From: Rhodosalinus sediminis
GTDB taxonomy: Bacteria > Pseudomonadota > Alphaproteobacteria > Rhodobacterales > Rhodobacteraceae
Length of the DNA: 64,000 nt
Reading direction: 5' to 3'
Assembly (NCBI RefSeq): GCF_003385555.1
Contig: NZ_QOHR01000013.1
Coordinates: 1-64,000, forward strand
Below are positions 45,737 through 53,792 of this stretch, piece after piece (position 1 is the stretch's first letter; each line of letters begins with the position of its first letter). Both the position numbers and the translations under genes were made by a program. Under the pieces are notes generated by a model. The model saw nothing but the letters and a program-made list of their open reading frames with translations, had not been told where the DNA came from and did no database searches.

Positions 45737-46351
45737 TCAGAAGCGGTAGGTGCCGCGGACCTGAACGGTGGTCGCCTCGATGTCGATGCCGCTGTCGTCG
45801 AAGTCGTCGAATTCGTGGTAGAGGACTTCGGCGCCCAGCGCGACGCGGTCGGTGACCATCTGCTCGTAGCCCGCGCCGGCGAACCAGCCCGTGTCGCTGT
45901 CGAAGCCATCGGCATCGGCCTGCGCGCCGCCGGCGGTGGCGTAGAGCAGACCGTTGGCGCCGATCTTCGCGCCGCCGCGCACCTTGAGGCGCGCCACGCT
46001 CTCGAGCGTCGTCGCGGGGTCGAGGTCGATGTCGGCGAAGTCGTAGTCTACCGCGCCGCCCACGACGTAGCTGCCGAAGTCATAGTCGTAGCCCAAGGTC
46101 AGGCCGCCGATCGCGCCGTCGCCGTCGAGGTCGGCGGCGCCGGAGGTGCTGACGTCGCCGAAGCCGAGCTGGCCACCGCCGTAGAAGCCCGTCCAGTCGG
46201 TCATGGCCGGCGCGGGCTCGGCCGGGGCGGGCACGGTCGGTTCGGCCGGCGCAGGTTCGGGGCTGCCGGCGGCGGCGAGGCCGGCGGAGAGCACGGCGGC
46301 GAGCGCCGTGGCGCCGGCGAGTGCGGATTTGCGTGTCGGTCCTGTCGTCAT
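45737..46351 (-). CDS. Outer-membrane beta-barrel protein, OmpW/OmpA-like small barrel
   Basis: The 204-residue product has a signal peptide ('ALAGATALAAVLSAGLAAAG'), a Pro/Ala/Glu-rich linker and an 8-strand-barrel-like region beginning 'DWTGFYGGGQLGFGDVS' and ending in the aromatic 'VQVRGTYRF', as expected for outer-membrane insertion. Strands alternate polar and hydrophobic residues ('LTLGYDYDFGSYVVGGAVDYDFADI'). It fits the 'outer membrane protein with beta-barrel' family common in Rhodobacterales. ATG 46351 is chosen over the upstream ATG 46429 because it starts just before the signal. Ligand or role is unknown. Confidence 0.85.
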   Translation of the reverse strand: MTTGPTRKSALAGATALAAVLSAGLAAAGSPEPAPAEPTVPAPAEPAPAMTDWTGFYGGGQLGFGDVSTSGAADLDGDGAIGGLTLGYDYDFGSYVVGGAVDYDFADIDLDPATTLESVARLKVRGGAKIGANGLLYATAGGAQADADGFDSDTGWFAGAGYEQMVTDRVALGAEVLYHEFDDFDDSGIDIEATTVQVRGTYRF

Positions 46352-46523
46352 CTGTCTGCCTCTCTTGTCGAAGCGCGCGGTGGAATCCGCGCTCGCCCGC
46401 CAGTTATGGCGAGCGGCGGCGAATTTCATTGTCCGCGCACAACGATGTGACCGTCCGCCGGGTTCCGGCTTGCACTCGGCGCACCGCGGCGCGACTGTCG
46501 GCTCCGTTCAGGGAGGCAGCGAC

Positions 46524-47438
46524 ATGCAGCCGGGACGGGGGATCGCGCTCAAGCTGGTGTCGGTCCTGCTTTTCATCGTGATGGCCTCGCTCGTGAAGGC
46601 GACCTCCGGGCATGTGCCGCCCGGGCAGGCGGTGTTCTTCCGCTCGTTCTTCGCCATGCCGATCATCGTCGTCTGGCTCGCCGCGCGCGGCGATCTCTCC
46701 ACGGGCTTCCGCGTCGAGAGCCGGATCGCCCATGTCTGGCGCGGGCTGATCGGCACGGCGGCGATGGGCTGCGGCTTCGCGGCGCTCGGGCTCCTGCCGC
46801 TGCCGGAGGTCACGGCGATCGGCTACGCAGCGCCGCTGATGACGGTACTCTTCGCCGCCGCGCTGCTGGGCGAGCGGCTGCGGCTCTTCCGGCTGACGGC
46901 GGTGGGGATCGGGCTCGTCGGCGTTCTGGTGATCCTCTGGCCGAAGCTCTCGCTCGGCGACCCGACCGACCTCGCCGTGATCGGGGCGGGGCTGGCGCTC
47001 GCCTCGGCGGCGCTCCGGGCGCTCGCGCAGATCCAGATCCGGCGCATGGTGCAGCACGAGGAGACCTCGGCGATCGTCTTCTACTTCTCGCTGTCGGCCA
47101 CCGGTTTCGCGCTGCTGACGGCGCCCTTCGGCTGGGTCTGGCCCGCGCCGTGGGAGGCGGGGCTGCTGATCGCGGCGGGGCTGATCGGCGGGGTGGCGCA
47201 GATCTTCCTGACCTCGGCCTACCGCTTCGCGGACGCCTCGGTGGTGGCGCCCTTCGACTACGCCTCGATGCTCTTCGCGCTGGCGATCGGCTACGCGATC
47301 TTCGACGAGGTGCCGACCTGGCCGATGCTCGCGGGCGCGGCGCTCATCATCCTCGCGGGCGTGGTGATCGTCTGGCGCGAGCAGCGCATCGGTCTCGCCC
47401 GCGGCAAGGCGCGCGAGGGGCTGACGCCGCACGGCTGA
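46524..47438 (+). CDS. EamA/DMT-family transporter
   Basis: The 304-residue inner-membrane protein has ten hydrophobic helices in two five-helix halves, as in drug/metabolite transporters. Family blocks are 'FFRSFFAMPIIVVWLAARG', 'LPLPEVTAIGYAAPLMTVLFAAALLGERL' and, in the second half, 'ASVVAPFDYASMLFALAIGYAIFDEVPTWPMLAGAALIILAG'. ATG 46524 follows GGGAGGC. The longer open frame overlaps the divergent barrel gene's promoter region and is not credible. Substrate unknown. Confidence 0.9.
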   Translation: MQPGRGIALKLVSVLLFIVMASLVKATSGHVPPGQAVFFRSFFAMPIIVVWLAARGDLSTGFRVESRIAHVWRGLIGTAAMGCGFAALGLLPLPEVTAIGYAAPLMTVLFAAALLGERLRLFRLTAVGIGLVGVLVILWPKLSLGDPTDLAVIGAGLALASAALRALAQIQIRRMVQHEETSAIVFYFSLSATGFALLTAPFGWVWPAPWEAGLLIAAGLIGGVAQIFLTSAYRFADASVVAPFDYASMLFALAIGYAIFDEVPTWPMLAGAALIILAGVVIVWREQRIGLARGKAREGLTPHG

Positions 47439-47475
47439 GGCGCCCGCGCATCGGCCCCTGTCGGGGCCTCTTCGC

Positions 47476-48804
47476 TCAGCGGTCGGCGAGCGCCTGCGCC
47501 GCGTAGGCCGGCACGAGCGCCGCGCGGCGGAAGCGGCCGAAGGGGAAGCGCCCCGGCGGCCGGCGCATCGCCTCCGGGTAGGCGGCCCCGGGCGCGCGGT
47601 CGCGCACCAGATCGGCGAGGAGGCGCCCCGCATGCGTGCCCATCGCCACGCCGTTGCCGTGGTAGCCGAAGCCCGCGAAGAGCCCCGGCGCCCCGGGCAC
47701 CGCGCCGGCGAAGGGCGTGAGCGGGCGGGTCAGGCAGACGAGCCCGGACCAGAGCCAGGGCGTCTCGACCTGCGCCCAAGCGGGGAACATCGCCTCGAAA
47801 TCCTGACGGATCTTCCGCGCCAGCGCCGCGCGCTCGCGCGGCGTCTCGAAGAGGCCGCCGCGCATGCCGAAGAGAAAGCGGTTGTCCGGCATCAGCCGGA
47901 AGTAATGCAGGAGGCCGCGCGTGTCGTAGGCCATCTGCCCGCTGGTCCAGCCCGCGGCCTGAAGCTCATCGCCCGTGAGCGGGCGGGTGACGAGCACGTT
48001 GGAGGCCACCGGCATGGTCCGCGCCCGCATCCAGCGCGGCACGTCCTCGGCCGAATAACCGTTGGTGGCGAGGATCACCCGGCGCGCGCGGAGGCGCCCC
48101 GCGGGCAGGTCGAGGCGCCAGCCGTCGCGCTCGGGCACAAGCGCCTCGACCGGCGCGGGGGCGTAAAGGCGCGCGCCGGCGGCCTCGGCCGCGCGGGCGA
48201 GCCCGGCGGCGTATTTGCGCGGGTTGAGCGCAAAGCCCACCGGCAGCGTGAGCGCGCCGTGGAAGGGGCCGGCCATGCCCTCCGCCGCCAGATCCGCGGC
48301 CGGCGTGAGCCGCGGCGCGACGCCGTAGTCCTCCGCCGCGCGCGCCGCGTCGTGCTGGAGCGCCGCCCAGTCCCGCGGGCGGTGCGCGAGGAGCGTCTCG
48401 CCCTCCGAATGCCGGTCCACCTCGAGGCCCAGCCGGTCGATCAGGCCGGCCACGGTCTCGACCGCCGCGCGCTCGGTCCGGCGCCAGTCGCGCCGCCCGG
48501 CCTCCCCGAAGCGGCGGGCGAGCGTGGCGTCGTCGGCCTTCGCGCCGCCGAGGCAGCAGAAGCCGCCGTTGCGCCCCGACGCGCCCCAGAACGGCGCCTC
48601 CGCCTCGCAGAGCGCGACGTCCACCCCCGCCTCGGCGAGGTGGAGCGCCGCCGAAAGCCCGGTGAAGCCGCCGCCGATCACGGCGACGTCGGCGGTCATC
48701 TCGCCCTCGGCGCGGGGCCAGCCGGGGGTCTCGACCGTCTCGGCCCACCAGCAGCGCGCGACCGGGTCCGGGCCGTAGGCGTAGGCGCGCCCGATGCGCC
48801 TCAT
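47476..48804 (-). CDS. FAD-dependent oxidoreductase, PuuB-like (DAO family)
   Basis: The 442-residue protein has the FAD dinucleotide motif 'VAVIGGGFTGLSAALHLAEAG' at about residues 41-60 and the DAO-family C-terminal block 'PGLFAGFGYHGNGVAMGTHAGRLLADL'. It resembles gamma-glutamylputrescine oxidase (PuuB) and similar amine oxidases. Its start overlaps the potI stop by four bases, so it belongs to the polyamine transport operon. No puuA-like ligase is seen nearby, so the true substrate may be a free or acylated polyamine. It is convergent with the EamA gene. Confidence 0.85.
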   Translation of the reverse strand: MRRIGRAYAYGPDPVARCWWAETVETPGWPRAEGEMTADVAVIGGGFTGLSAALHLAEAGVDVALCEAEAPFWGASGRNGGFCCLGGAKADDATLARRFGEAGRRDWRRTERAAVETVAGLIDRLGLEVDRHSEGETLLAHRPRDWAALQHDAARAAEDYGVAPRLTPAADLAAEGMAGPFHGALTLPVGFALNPRKYAAGLARAAEAAGARLYAPAPVEALVPERDGWRLDLPAGRLRARRVILATNGYSAEDVPRWMRARTMPVASNVLVTRPLTGDELQAAGWTSGQMAYDTRGLLHYFRLMPDNRFLFGMRGGLFETPRERAALARKIRQDFEAMFPAWAQVETPWLWSGLVCLTRPLTPFAGAVPGAPGLFAGFGYHGNGVAMGTHAGRLLADLVRDRAPGAAYPEAMRRPPGRFPFGRFRRAALVPAYAAQALADR

Positions 48805-49622
48805 CCCTCGGCGCGCACCGCCGCGCGCTCCTCCTCGGCCTGCCGGATCGCGGAGCGCTTGGAGACGAGCGAGGCGGTGATCACGCCGACCGCCACCACC
48901 GCGATCAGGATCGTCGAGAGCGCGTTGATCTCCGGGCTCACGCCGAGGCGGATCGACGAGAAGATCTTGATCGGCAGCGTGGTGGCCGAGGGCCCCGCGG
49001 TGAAGCTCGCGATGACGAGATCGTCGAGCGAGAGGGTGAAGGCCAGCAGCCAGCCGGAGATCACCGCCGGCAGGATGATGGGAAGCGTGACGAGCCGGAA
49101 CGCCTCGAACGGGGAGCAGCCGAGGTCGAGCGCCGCCTCCTCCAGCGCGCGGTCGAAGCTGACGAGGCGCGCCGAGACCACGACCGAGACGTAGCACATG
49201 GAAAACGTCGTATGCGCGAGGATGATCGTCAGGATGCCGCGGTCGAGCCCGATGTTGATGAAGAGCAGCAGCAGCGAGAGCCCGGTGATCACCTCGGGCA
49301 TGACGAGCGGAGCGTAGATCATGCCGGAAAAGAGCGTCCGCCCCCAGAAGCGCCCGGCGCGCACCATGACATGGGCGGCCATGGTGCCGAGCACCGTGGC
49401 GATTGTGGAGGAGGCCACCGCCACCTGCAGCGTGACCCAGGCCGCGTCGAGGAAGGCCTCGTCGCGCAGCAGCTCGCCGTACCACCGCGTCGAGAAGCCC
49501 GCCCAGACGGTCACCAGCTCCGAGGCGTTGAAGCTGTAGACGATGAGGATGACCATCGGCAGGTAGAGGAAGGCGAAGCCGAGGGTCAGCGAGGTCGCGT
49601 TGAACCAGGAGAAGCGCCTCAT
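48801..49622 (-). CDS. potI: Polyamine ABC transporter permease PotI-like
   Basis: The 273-residue inner-membrane permease has six helices and the binding-protein-dependent transport signature 'EEAALDLGCSPFEAFRLVTLPIILPAVISG' that contacts the ATPase. ATG 49622 ('MRRFSWFNATSLTLGFAFLYLPM') is chosen; the longer frame runs through the twin palindrome. It is the second permease of a PotFGHI system and is separated from potH by 76 bp, an unusually wide gap for this operon. Confidence 0.93.
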   Translation of the reverse strand: MRRFSWFNATSLTLGFAFLYLPMVILIVYSFNASELVTVWAGFSTRWYGELLRDEAFLDAAWVTLQVAVASSTIATVLGTMAAHVMVRAGRFWGRTLFSGMIYAPLVMPEVITGLSLLLLFINIGLDRGILTIILAHTTFSMCYVSVVVSARLVSFDRALEEAALDLGCSPFEAFRLVTLPIILPAVISGWLLAFTLSLDDLVIASFTAGPSATTLPIKIFSSIRLGVSPEINALSTILIAVVAVGVITASLVSKRSAIRQAEEERAAVRAEG

Positions 49623-49648
49623 CGCGCGCCCTCCGCCGCGGCCGGGCG

Positions 49649-49696
49649 GCCAAGGGCCTTGCAAGGCCCTTGGCAAGAGACTTGCAAGTCTCTTGC
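49649..49696. repeat. Two abutting perfect palindromes centred on TTGCAA
   Basis: The first spans 49649-49674 (26 bp, arm GCCAAGGGCC before TTGCAA). The second spans 49673-49696 (24 bp, arm GCAAGAGAC before TTGCAA). They share two bases (GC) at the junction. Both have the form CAAG-N-CTTGCAAG-N-CTTG with different arm sequences. They lie between potH and potI and would fold into two consecutive strong hairpins in the transcript. Confidence 0.85.
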
Positions 49697-49698
49697 GC

Positions 49699-50592
49699 TC
49701 ATCCCTCGGCCTCCCGCTGTTTCTGCTCGTTGCGCTGGAAGAGCACGATGGGGATCACGAGGATCAGCAGAAGCACCGTCGCCACCGCCGAGGCCACCGG
49801 CCAGTCGCGGTTGTTGAAGAACTCCTCCCAGAGCACCTTGCCGATCATCAGCGTCTCGGACCCGCCGAGGAGCGAGGGGATCACGAACTCCCCGATGGCG
49901 GGAATGAAGACGAGGAAGCACCCCGCGATGATCCCCGACTTCGAGAGCGGCACCGTCACCCGCCAGAAGGCGGAGACGCGCGAACAGCCGAGATCCTCCG
50001 CCGCCTCCAGAAGCGACTCGTCCATCTTCTCGAGCGTCGCGTAGATCGGCAGGATCATGAACGGCAGGTAGGTGTAGACGATGCCGATGTGCACCGCGAC
50101 GTTGGTGTTCAGGATTGCGAGCGGCGCGTCGATCAGCCCGAGGCCGATCAGGATCTGGTTCAGGTAGCCCTCGCTCGAGAGGATGCCGATCCACGCGTAG
50201 ACCCGGATCAGGAAGCTCGTCCAGAAAGGCAGGATCACCAGCATCAGGAGCGTCGGCCGCCACTCGGGCGCCGCGCGCGCCATGCCGTAGGCGATCGGAT
50301 ACCCCACGGCGAGCGCGAGCGCGGTCGAAACCGCCGCGATCCAGACCGAGGACAGATAGGCCTTCCAGTAGAGATCGTCCGTCGTCAGGAAGCGGAATGT
50401 CTCGAAATCGAGGCCCGCGAAAAAGGTCCGCAGCCCCTCCCAGCCCTCGGAGAGGTCGAGCGTCGGCGCGTAGGGCGGGATCGAGAGCGCGTAGTCCGAG
50501 AGCGCGATCTTCAGCACGATCAGGAAGGGGATCAGGAAGAGCGCGAGCAGCCACGCGTAGGGCACGGCGATCAGGGCGGCGCGGCGCAGCAT
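49699..50592 (-). CDS. potH: Polyamine ABC transporter permease PotH-like
   Basis: The 297-residue permease has six helices and the signature loop 'LEAAEDLGCSRVSAFWRVTVPLSKSGIIAG'. The periplasmic loop after helix 1 is longer than in PotI, as usual for PotB/PotH. It lies three bases after potG on the same strand. The last residues ('FQRNEQKQREAEG') are followed by the twin palindrome. Confidence 0.93.
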   Translation of the reverse strand: MLRRAALIAVPYAWLLALFLIPFLIVLKIALSDYALSIPPYAPTLDLSEGWEGLRTFFAGLDFETFRFLTTDDLYWKAYLSSVWIAAVSTALALAVGYPIAYGMARAAPEWRPTLLMLVILPFWTSFLIRVYAWIGILSSEGYLNQILIGLGLIDAPLAILNTNVAVHIGIVYTYLPFMILPIYATLEKMDESLLEAAEDLGCSRVSAFWRVTVPLSKSGIIAGCFLVFIPAIGEFVIPSLLGGSETLMIGKVLWEEFFNNRDWPVASAVATVLLLILVIPIVLFQRNEQKQREAEG

Positions 50593-50595
50593 CCC

Positions 50596-51744
50596 TCAGC
50601 CCTCCAGCAGCACGCCGGCGGTGGCGGTCCAGCTGAGCCAGACCTCGTCCTCCCAGGTGAAGGCGCGGCGCGCGATGCGGCGGGTGTTCGCGGTCTGCGC
50701 CTTGACGACATGGCCCGTCGGCAGCTCGACGTGATAGGTCGAGATGTTGCCGAGATAGGCGATGTCGAGGATGCGGCCCTTCACGGCGTTCGCGGCCTCG
50801 TCGGGGCGGCCCGGCGTGATCGTCACCTTCTCGGGGCGGATCGCGAACCAGGCCTGCTGGCCCTTGTCGAAGGCGCGGTCGGTGGTGGCGCGGATCGGCG
50901 GCTGCCCCTCGGCCCAGGCGAGATCGACGCGCCCCTCGCCCGCCTCCGGCACGGGCGTCGCGCGGCCCTCGAGGAGGTTCACGTCGCCGATGAAGTCGGC
51001 GACGTAGACGCTGGCCGGCGTCTCGTAGATCACGTCCGGGGTGGCGACCTGCACGAGCCGGCCCTCGTCCATCACGGCCACGCGGGAGGCCACGGTCATC
51101 GCCTCCTCCTGGTCGTGGGTGACGATGACGAAGGTGGTGCCGGTCTTTTCCTGGATGTCCATGAGCTCGAACTGCGTGTCCTGGCGCAGCTTCTTGTCGA
51201 GCGCGCCGAGCGGCTCGTCGAGCAGCAGGAGCTTCGGCGCCTTGGCGAGGCTGCGCGCGAGCGCGACGCGCTGGCGCTGCCCGCCGGAGATCTGGTGCGG
51301 CTTGCGCCGCGCGAATTTCTCGAGCCGGGTGAGGCGCAGCATCTCGGTGACGCGCGCGGCGATCTCGTCCTTCGGCAGGCGGTCGCGCTTCAGGCCGAAG
51401 GCGATGTTCTCCCATACGCTGAGATGCGGGAAGAGCGCGTAGGACTGGAACATCATGTTCACCGCCCGCTTGTTGGGCGGCACCGGCGCGATGTCCTGCC
51501 GGTCGAGAAGGATGTCGCCCTCGCTCGGCGTCTCGAAGCCGGCGAGCATCCGCATCAGCGTGGTCTTGCCGCAGCCCGAGGGGCCGAGGAGCGCGAAGAA
51601 TTCGCGCCGGAAGATCGAGAGCGAGATGTCGTCGATCGCCGTGAAATCGCCGAACCGCTTGGTGACGCCGCGGAACTCGATCAGCGGCGTCTCGGACGGA
51701 TCCTCCCAGGGGGCGAAGACCTGTTGCGGCGAGGGCTGCGCCAT
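50596..51744 (-). CDS. potG: Polyamine ABC transporter ATP-binding protein PotG-like
   Basis: The 382-residue ATPase has Walker A 'GPSGCGKTTLMRMLAG', signature 'ISGGQRQRVALARSLAK', Walker B 'KLLLLDEPLGALD', switch His 'VTHDQEEAM', and a C-terminal TOBE domain (about 300-375). Such ATPases energise spermidine/putrescine-type importers. The gene follows potF after 70 bp that contain a stem-loop. Confidence 0.94.
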   Translation of the reverse strand: MAQPSPQQVFAPWEDPSETPLIEFRGVTKRFGDFTAIDDISLSIFRREFFALLGPSGCGKTTLMRMLAGFETPSEGDILLDRQDIAPVPPNKRAVNMMFQSYALFPHLSVWENIAFGLKRDRLPKDEIAARVTEMLRLTRLEKFARRKPHQISGGQRQRVALARSLAKAPKLLLLDEPLGALDKKLRQDTQFELMDIQEKTGTTFVIVTHDQEEAMTVASRVAVMDEGRLVQVATPDVIYETPASVYVADFIGDVNLLEGRATPVPEAGEGRVDLAWAEGQPPIRATTDRAFDKGQQAWFAIRPEKVTITPGRPDEAANAVKGRILDIAYLGNISTYHVELPTGHVVKAQTANTRRIARRAFTWEDEVWLSWTATAGVLLEG

Positions 51745-51773
51745 CGACGGACTCCCGGAAACTGGCAGGGCGA

Positions 51774-51800
51774 GGCCCGCGCGCGCCGGGCGCGCGGGCC
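51774..51800 (-). other. Perfect 10-bp GC stem-loop between potF and potG
   Basis: Arms GGCCCGCGCG and CGCGCGGGCC close a seven-base loop 14 bp after the potF stop, with no U-tract. It would stabilise the 3' end of the potF part of the message or lower expression of potGHI. Confidence 0.65.
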
Positions 51801-51814
51801 GGACGGGCGCGGGC

Positions 51815-52900
51815 TCAGGTGCCCGACTTCACGCGGGTCCAGAGCCGCGTGACGGTGCGCTGCACGCGCGCCGGATAGGGCGTGGTGGTGTAGAGGTTCT
51901 CCAGCGTCGCCTCGTCGGGGTAGATCGCCGGGTTGCTCAGCACCGCCTCGTCCAGCAGCGGCTGCGAATCGATGTTGCCGTTGGCGTACCAGACGTAGTT
52001 GGACGCCTGCGCGATGTTCTCGGGATCGAGCATGAAGTTGATGAAGGCATGCGCGCCCTCCGGGTTCGGCGCGTCGGCCGGGATCGCCATCTGGTCGAAC
52101 CACATCAGCGCGCCTTCCTTCGGCGGGTTGTAGGCGATGTCGACGCCGTTCTCGGCCTCTTCGGCGCGCCAGCCCGCCTGCAGCACGTCGCCCGACCAGC
52201 CGAAGGCCACGCAGATGTCGCCGTTGGCGAGCGCGTTGATGTATTCCGAGCTGTGGAACTTCTGCACGTAGGGCCGGATCGGGGTGAGCACCTCGCCCGC
52301 CTTCTCGATCACCTCGGGGTCGTGGCTGTTCGGGTCCTCGCCGATGTAGGCGAGCGCGGCGGGGATCATCTCGGCCGGCGCGTCGAGGAAGTGAACGCCG
52401 CACTCGGCGAGCTTCTCCATGTTCTCCGGATCGAAGATCAGCTCGAGCGAGTTCATCGGCGCGTCCTCGCCCAGCGCCTCGGTCACCTCGTCGACGTTCA
52501 CGCCGATGCCGGTGGTGCCCCACATGTAGTTGACGGAATACCCGTGGCCCGGATCGTAGGTCTCGGTCCGCTCGCGGATCACGCCCCAGAGATGCTCGGC
52601 GTTGGGCAGCTGCTCGTAGTCGAGCGGCTGGAACGCGCCGGCCTGAATCTGGCGTGCGAGAAAGGTGCCCGACGGCACGACCACGTCGTAGCCCGAGCCC
52701 CCGGCGAGCATCTTGGTCTCGAGAAGCTCGTTGGAATCGAAGACGTCGTAGACGAGGTCGTAGCCCGTCTCCTCCTCGAACTTCTCCAGCAGCGCCTCGT
52801 CGATGTAATCCGACCAGTTGTAGACGCGCACCTCCTCGGCGGCGGCGACGCCGGCACCGAGCGCGAGGGCGGCGGTCGTCGTCAGGATCGTCTTGGTCAT
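51815..52900 (-). CDS. potF: Polyamine ABC transporter substrate-binding protein PotF-like
   Basis: The 361-residue periplasmic protein begins with a Sec signal ('MTKTILTTTAALALGAGVAAAEEVRVYNWSDYI') and has the PotD/PotF fold, including 'TGYDLVYDVFDSNELLETKMLAGGSGYDVVVPSG' and 'GWSGDVLQAGWRAEEAENGVDIAYNPPKEGALMWFDQMAIPADAPN'. The acidic residues that hold amine groups in this family are consistent with a polyamine ligand. It is first in the operon; the TTTGATCAAA site lies 51-61 bp upstream of its start. Confidence 0.94.
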   Translation of the reverse strand: MTKTILTTTAALALGAGVAAAEEVRVYNWSDYIDEALLEKFEEETGYDLVYDVFDSNELLETKMLAGGSGYDVVVPSGTFLARQIQAGAFQPLDYEQLPNAEHLWGVIRERTETYDPGHGYSVNYMWGTTGIGVNVDEVTEALGEDAPMNSLELIFDPENMEKLAECGVHFLDAPAEMIPAALAYIGEDPNSHDPEVIEKAGEVLTPIRPYVQKFHSSEYINALANGDICVAFGWSGDVLQAGWRAEEAENGVDIAYNPPKEGALMWFDQMAIPADAPNPEGAHAFINFMLDPENIAQASNYVWYANGNIDSQPLLDEAVLSNPAIYPDEATLENLYTTTPYPARVQRTVTRLWTRVKSGT

Positions 52901-52951
52901 GGCGGTCTCCCGTTGGAACGCGGCCGGGGTCGCTTGCCCCGGTTCGGCGGG

Positions 52952-52961
52952 TTTGATCAAA
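52952..52961. promoter_or_regulatory. Candidate GntR operator in the potF-gntR intergenic region
   Basis: TTTGATCAAA is a perfect 10-bp palindrome between the divergent potF and gntR starts, in otherwise GC-rich DNA. The same TTTGATCA core recurs upstream of the aminotransferase gene. Confidence 0.6.
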
Positions 52962-53036
52962 TACCGGCCGGGCCGGTCGTGTCGAGATGTTTCCACGCGC
53001 ACCGGCATGGCGCAAGCAGCCCGGAAGGGGCGAGCG

Positions 53037-53726
53037 ATGCAGAATTCGGCACTGACCGGCACGGCGGCGGCGGGCGCGCCCCTGCCCGCGCATGAACAGG
53101 TCTACCGCGACCTGCGCGACCGCGTGCTCTTCGGCGAGCTCGCGCCGGGCGCGCCGGTGACGATCCAGGGCCTCGTCGCGGCGACCGGTGCCGGCATGAC
53201 GCCGGTGCGCGAAGCGATTCGCCGGCTCGTGGCCGACGGCGCGCTCGCGGCGCACGGCAACCGCCGCGTCTCGGTGCCGGTCCTCGGCCCCGGCGACGTG
53301 GAGGAGCTCCTTTTCGCCCGCCTCGCGCTCGAACCCGAGCTCGCCCGCCGCGCCGCGCTCCGCGCCGATGCCGCCGGGCGCGCCGCGCTCGCGGCGGAGG
53401 ACGCGGCGCTCGACGGCGCGATCGCGCGCGGCGACGTGGCGGGCTACCTGCGCCACAACCACGGCTTTCACGCGCGGCTCTACGCCCTCGCCGCCGCGCC
53501 GGTCCTCGAAGGGATCGCAGCCGGGCTTTGGCTGCGCTTCGGCCCCTCGATGCGCGTGGTCTGCGGCCGCGCGGGCACCGGGCGGATGCCCGACCGGCAC
53601 AAGGAAATCCTCGCCGCGCTCGAGGCCGGCGACGCCACGCGGGCGGGCGAGGCGATGGCGCGCGACGTCGCCGACGGCATGGCGCTCCTCGCGCAGGCGC
53701 CGGGCGATTCGATTGACAGCCCCTGA
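53037..53726 (+). CDS. GntR-family (FCD) transcriptional regulator
   Basis: The 229-residue protein has an N-terminal winged helix ('HEQVYRDLRDRVLFGELAPGAPVTIQGLVAATGAGMTPVREAIRRLVADGAL') and a C-terminal all-helical FCD ligand domain with metal-binding-type His in 'HNHGFHARLYALA' and 'DRHKEILAALEAGD'. I use ATG 53037, preceded by GGAAGGGG; ATG 53007 is possible. It stands between divergent potF and the downstream aminotransferase, with matching operator-like sites on both sides, so it probably controls both units in response to a polyamine or its breakdown product. Confidence 0.88.
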   Translation: MQNSALTGTAAAGAPLPAHEQVYRDLRDRVLFGELAPGAPVTIQGLVAATGAGMTPVREAIRRLVADGALAAHGNRRVSVPVLGPGDVEELLFARLALEPELARRAALRADAAGRAALAAEDAALDGAIARGDVAGYLRHNHGFHARLYALAAAPVLEGIAAGLWLRFGPSMRVVCGRAGTGRMPDRHKEILAALEAGDATRAGEAMARDVADGMALLAQAPGDSIDSP

Positions 53727-53737
53727 TTTGATCATAT
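53726..53737. promoter_or_regulatory. Second candidate GntR operator, upstream of the aminotransferase
   Basis: ATTTGATCATAT shares TTTGATCA with the site at 52952-52961. It starts at the last base of the gntR stop codon and lies 56-67 bp before the aminotransferase ATG. Confidence 0.55.
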
Positions 53738-53792
53738 TCTGCCGGGCGACGCGGCCGGGCGGCCGCCCTCCTCCGAGCGAAAGGGGCCGGCG

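Noticed and set aside
49699-53062. Possible frameshift in potF because its open frame extends well upstream of the signal peptide
   Set aside because: The extension overlaps the divergent gntR promoter and has no family character; the ATG in front of a normal signal peptide is sufficient.
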